Assembly (NCBI GenBank): GCA_028875185.1
Contig: JAPPFH010000086.1
Location: forward strand, 1-36,786
From: Chloroflexota bacterium
GTDB taxonomy: Bacteria; Chloroflexota; Anaerolineae; Aggregatilineales; Phototrophicaceae
Reading direction: 5' to 3'
DNA: 36,786 bases
Under the pieces are notes generated by a model. It did not search any database. It was not told where the DNA came from and saw only the letters and a list, made by a program, of their open reading frames with translations. The translations under genes and the position numbers were made by a program. This document shows, one piece after another, positions 33,908 through 36,786 of the stretch (position 1 is the first letter of the stretch; each line of letters starts with the position of its first letter).

Positions 33908-36568
33908 CTACCGCTTGCCATTGCCCCCATTCGCTTGCGGGCGCCGGGCAGGACGCTTCCGCGGCAGCCGCATCGGCAGCTTGTGACGGCGCACCCCATC
34001 AAACTGATAGAGCGCGTTAGCTACCGCGCCCGCCGTCGGCACCAAGCCGATCTCGCCGACGCCCTTCGCGCCATAAGGCCCATAAGGATCCGGCACCTCG
34101 ACGCCGATGACTTCCATCTCCGGCATATCCTTGGCGCGCAAGATGCCGCATTTTCGCAGCATCGTGCTCTTTGGCCGGCCGCCTTCCATCGGCAGGTCCT
34201 CGCTGATGGCGTAACCTAGCCCCATGTGAATCGAACCCTCGAGCTGACCCTCGAACAGCGTGGGATTAAAGATCTTGCCGGCGTCATGCGCAGCGACGAT
34301 TTTTTCCAACTGACCGTCTTCATCCAGCACCACCAGCTGGGTGGCGTAGCTGTAGGAGTAGTGGGTGTAAATCTTCTCCACCATGGCGCCCGGCTTGGTC
34401 GTCCAGTCGACCGTAAATTCGCCCTCGTACTGGCGGCCCACCAACTCTTCCAGCTTGTGGTATTCGAGGTCCGCCTTGAATCGTTTGCAGGCGTCAATGA
34501 TGGCATTGCCGATCAGCGAGGTTGCGCGCGAGGCGGTCGTCATGCCGGTCACCATCTCCGAGCTGGTCTCGACCCGCACTTCGATCATCGACGGCGGGAT
34601 GCCTGTCTCAGTCACCAGCGCCTGCACCGCCATCGTATGCACACCCTGCCCCATTTCGGTCCAGCCGTGGTCAATGATGACCTTGGCGTTCTCCTCCCCT
34701 GCTTCCGCAGCGGGATTGGGAACGACCGACAGCGTCACCTTGGAAGAATCGGGCATGCCATTACCGATGCCGGTATTCTTGATGCCGCAGGCGATGCCCG
34801 CGAATTTGGCATTGTTAAATTCGTCTTTCACCGCTTCCAGCGTCGCTTTAGCGCCCGCCCCCGCTTCAATGACCTGACCGGTGGCGGTCATATCGCCGTC
34901 ATCCAGGGCGTTCTGGTAGCGGAACTGCCAGCGATCAAAGCCGCCTTGCTCGCAGAGATCGTCGATGCAGCTCTCCAAAGCGAAAGCCGTTTGGTTGACT
35001 CCGAAACCGCGCATGGCGCCGCAAGGCAGATTGTTGGTGTAAACCGCTGTACTGACGATATCAGTCACGGGGAAATTGTAAGCGCCAGTGGCGTGGCCGG
35101 CAGAGCGCTCCAGCACCTTCATGCCCACCGAAGCGTAGGCGCCGGTGTCGCCGACGAAGCGCCCTTTGCAAAAAGTCAGCATGCCGTCTTCATCGCAGCC
35201 GATCGTGTATTCCATCCAGATCGGATGCCGTTTCGGATGCATGACGATCGACTCATCGCGGGTCAGGCGCACCTTGACCGGCTCGCCCATCAGATAGGCA
35301 GCCAGCGCCGCATGCCCCTGCACCGAGAGGTCTTCCTTGCCGCCGAAGGCGCCGCCATTGGCCACCAGCACCACATGCACATCTTCCTGCGGCAAGCCCA
35401 GCAGCTTGGCGATCTGCACCCGATCTTCGAAGACGCCCTGCCCCTGCGAGAGGACTTCTATTCCACCACCCTCCCTTTGCTCGGGGGAGGGGGCAGGGGG
35501 ATGGGGGTAAGACACGCAAGCCTCCGGCTCCATGAAACCGTGCTCAATCATCTGCGTCTCGTAAACGCCCTGCGTCGTATAAGCCGATGCAGCCATTGAC
35601 TGCCCGAGGTCGCCGCGGTTGGTGATCGATTGCGACAGCACGTTGCCGCCCTCATGAATCGACGGGCTGTCTTCAAGCATGGCTGCGTGCATATCCGTGA
35701 CCGGCTCCAGCACATCGTAATCGACCTCAATCAAGGCGACCGCTTCGCGCGCGATGGCATCACTCTCGGCGACCACAATCGCCAGCACATCGCCGAGATA
35801 ACGCGTCGTCTCGCCGACCGCGATCATCAGCGGCCAATCCTGCTTGATCAAGCCGATGTATCGGTCGCCGGGCACATCTTCGGCGGTGAACACCCTGAGC
35901 GCACCGGGATGCGACCGCGCCGCGCTCAGATCCATCGACTTGATGACAGCGCGCGGATGATCGCTGAACTTCAGCGCGCCGATTCGCATGCCGTCTATGC
36001 GGATGTCATCAACATAACGGTGCTGCCCCAGCACCAGATCTTGCGCTTGATACTTCGGCAGGCGCGTGCCTATCCCGCCACCGACATCCGGCATTTCGAT
36101 CTCTTCTTCGTTGCGGATCGCATCAGCCGCGTTTTCAATCGCCGTGACAATCTTCTTGTAACCGGTGCAGCGGCATAGATGCGGCGTCAAGCACTTTTCA
36201 ATGTCAGCGCGGCTGGGATCGGGATTGTGATTGATGAGGTTATTCGCTTGCATGACGATGCCGGGGATGCAGAAGCCGCATTGCACACCGCCCTCTTTGA
36301 CGAAGGAATCGGCGAAGACATTCTGTCGATATTCGCCCAGACCTTCAGTGGTGGTGACCGACTTGCCCTCAACTTTGCTCATCTTGGTCACGCAGGATAG
36401 CAGCGCCTTATCATCGACGCCGACTACGCAGCAGCCGCAAGCCGCCTGCGGCGCGCAGCCATCCTTCGGCGAGATGATGCCCAAGTCCTCGCGCAAGACA
36501 TTCATCAAGGCGCGCTCAGGGTCGCCATCGTACTGTACAGTTTTGCCATTGAGGTTGAAGCGGATCAT
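33908..36568 (-). CDS. Fused xanthine dehydrogenase, selenium-dependent type
   Basis: A molybdenum hydroxylase with the iron-sulfur and molybdopterin subunits in one 886-residue chain. The plant-type [2Fe-2S] site uses Cys38, Cys44, Cys47 and Cys59 (KDGCAPQAACGCC); the second uses Cys97, Cys100, Cys132 and Cys134 (QCGFC...HLCRCTGY). The molybdopterin region spans about 165-870, with GGAFGGKEDLSVQGH and GQGVHTMAVQ. This fusion and the QAACG variant resemble the selenium-dependent xanthine dehydrogenases that oxidise purines. There is no in-frame TGA; selenium in that group is a labile ligand, not selenocysteine. The FAD subunit is not encoded here. Residues 353-369 come from a dispersed repeat. 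A GGGAG ribosome binding site lies about nine bases before the ATG. Confidence 0.9.
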   Translation of the reverse strand: MIRFNLNGKTVQYDGDPERALMNVLREDLGIISPKDGCAPQAACGCCVVGVDDKALLSCVTKMSKVEGKSVTTTEGLGEYRQNVFADSFVKEGGVQCGFCIPGIVMQANNLINHNPDPSRADIEKCLTPHLCRCTGYKKIVTAIENAADAIRNEEEIEMPDVGGGIGTRLPKYQAQDLVLGQHRYVDDIRIDGMRIGALKFSDHPRAVIKSMDLSAARSHPGALRVFTAEDVPGDRYIGLIKQDWPLMIAVGETTRYLGDVLAIVVAESDAIAREAVALIEVDYDVLEPVTDMHAAMLEDSPSIHEGGNVLSQSITNRGDLGQSMAASAYTTQGVYETQMIEHGFMEPEACVSYPHPPAPSPEQREGGGIEVLSQGQGVFEDRVQIAKLLGLPQEDVHVVLVANGGAFGGKEDLSVQGHAALAAYLMGEPVKVRLTRDESIVMHPKRHPIWMEYTIGCDEDGMLTFCKGRFVGDTGAYASVGMKVLERSAGHATGAYNFPVTDIVSTAVYTNNLPCGAMRGFGVNQTAFALESCIDDLCEQGGFDRWQFRYQNALDDGDMTATGQVIEAGAGAKATLEAVKDEFNNAKFAGIACGIKNTGIGNGMPDSSKVTLSVVPNPAAEAGEENAKVIIDHGWTEMGQGVHTMAVQALVTETGIPPSMIEVRVETSSEMVTGMTTASRATSLIGNAIIDACKRFKADLEYHKLEELVGRQYEGEFTVDWTTKPGAMVEKIYTHYSYSYATQLVVLDEDGQLEKIVAAHDAGKIFNPTLFEGQLEGSIHMGLGYAISEDLPMEGGRPKSTMLRKCGILRAKDMPEMEVIGVEVPDPYGPYGAKGVGEIGLVPTAGAVANALYQFDGVRRHKLPMRLPRKRPARRPQANGGNGKR
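35462..35514. repeat. GC-rich palindromic repeat inserted in xanthine dehydrogenase gene
   Basis: CCACCCTCCC, a short centre, GGGGGAGGGGG, then CAGGGGGATGGGGGTAAGAC. On the coding strand it reads SYPHPPAPSPEQREGGG, between MEPEACV and IEVLSQGQGVF, which would normally be almost continuous. The start of the window (1-17) carries the same right end. Confidence 0.8.
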
Positions 36569-36666
36569 ATCTCGTGTCTCCCTATCTGTTGTTTGACCAG
36601 TCAGCGAGGCACTTTTCGATAGGTGAACCTAACGCCGTGAGACACGACCTGTGACTGTTAGCCCCT

Positions 36667-36695
36667 ATTATGGTAAGTTTTGCCGATTTTTTCAA
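36667..36695 (-). promoter_or_regulatory. Promoter of the xanthine dehydrogenase gene
   Basis: On the minus strand, TTGAAA (36695-36690), a 17-base spacer and CATAAT (36672-36667). The predicted start is near 36660, giving a leader of about 92 bases. The spacer shares GGCAAAACTT with the BMP operon promoter. Confidence 0.65.
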
Positions 36696-36740
36696 ATCAA
36701 TGGTGAAATGGGAGTGGTGAATTATTAATACCGCGACAAA

Positions 36741-36786
36741 CCCCCATCCCCCGGCCCCTTGCCATAGTGCAGTGTCTACGCGCACC
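36741..36786. repeat. Composite repeat with CAGTGTCTACGC at window end
   Basis: CCCCCATCCCCC, GGCCCCTTGCC and CAGTGTCTACGCGCACC: the reverse complement of the parts at 7937-8004, cut by the window edge. Apart from the promoter at 36667-36695, I see nothing else in 36569-36786. Confidence 0.7.

Noticed and set aside
34226-35599. 457-residue open frame on the plus strand
   Set aside because: Antisense to xanthine dehydrogenase, which has all its cofactor motifs; the mirror product has no recognisable features.
33908-36568. Selenocysteine in the xanthine dehydrogenase
   Set aside because: There is no in-frame TGA. In this enzyme group selenium is a labile ligand of the active site, not part of the chain.
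36582-36785. 67-residue minus-strand open frame upstream of xanthine dehydrogenase
   Set aside because: It covers the promoter and the composite repeat, and the N-terminal part is simply translated repeat.

Overview
The window looks like a chromosomal segment of a GC-rich bacterium, most likely a Chloroflexota member of the Anaerolineae type. The taxonomic call is inference. It rests on a Thr-Pro stalk protein, a beta-helix plus LysM surface protein, BMP-type ABC transporters, many secreted or cytosolic peptidases, and intergenic spaces packed with short GC-rich palindromic repeats. No rRNA, tRNA, CRISPR array, transposase or phage gene was seen. Several real genes have alternative TTG or GTG starts upstream of a better ATG; start choices are explained per gene.

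Layout. 0.1-2.0 kb: a GT4-type glycosyltransferase and, convergent to it, recO. 2.0-4.2 kb: a one-polypeptide MNT-HEPN toxin-antitoxin protein overlapping an S10 serine carboxypeptidase. 4.7-7.6 kb: a large secreted FN3 / four-Cys module / beta-helix / LysM protein. 8.0-18.3 kb: a plus-strand peptide-use region with DppB- and DppC-like permeases, a solute-binding protein, an M14 metallocarboxypeptidase, a BMP-family lipoprotein, a beta-lactamase-fold serine hydrolase and an S9 prolyl-oligopeptidase-like enzyme. 18.3-21.4 kb (minus): a Wzt/Wzm-type polysaccharide exporter and a PlsC-like acyltransferase. 21.4-23.1 kb (plus): two tandem DUF4230-like membrane-anchored paralogs. 23.1-28.2 kb (minus): a complete BMP-type ABC importer (permease, permease, binding protein, double ATPase). 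28.6-33.8 kb (plus): GlgX-like debranching enzyme, MatB-like acyl-CoA synthetase, a Uma2-family protein and an unrecognised membrane protein. 33.9-36.6 kb (minus): a fused iron-sulfur/molybdopterin xanthine dehydrogenase of the selenium-dependent type.

How the parts may work together. The 2.7-18.3 kb genes fit capture and hydrolysis of peptides, although no oligopeptide ATPase is present. The BMP importer (a family known for nucleoside uptake) and the xanthine dehydrogenase both lie behind a minus-strand promoter whose 17-base spacer is conserved as well as its -35 and -10 boxes. This suggests a shared purine uptake and oxidation regulon.

Most notable observations: (1) the MNT-HEPN fusion keeps a perfect internal ribosome binding site and ATG for the HEPN toxin; (2) a dispersed GC-rich palindromic repeat lies inside two coding sequences, read in the same frame to give a PSPxxREG peptide; (3) the BMP and xanthine dehydrogenase promoters share sequence beyond the sigma-factor boxes; (4) a GTAGGGGCGA hairpin repeat family varies its inner stem while staying self-complementary; (5) RecO has lost three of the four expected zinc-finger cysteines.
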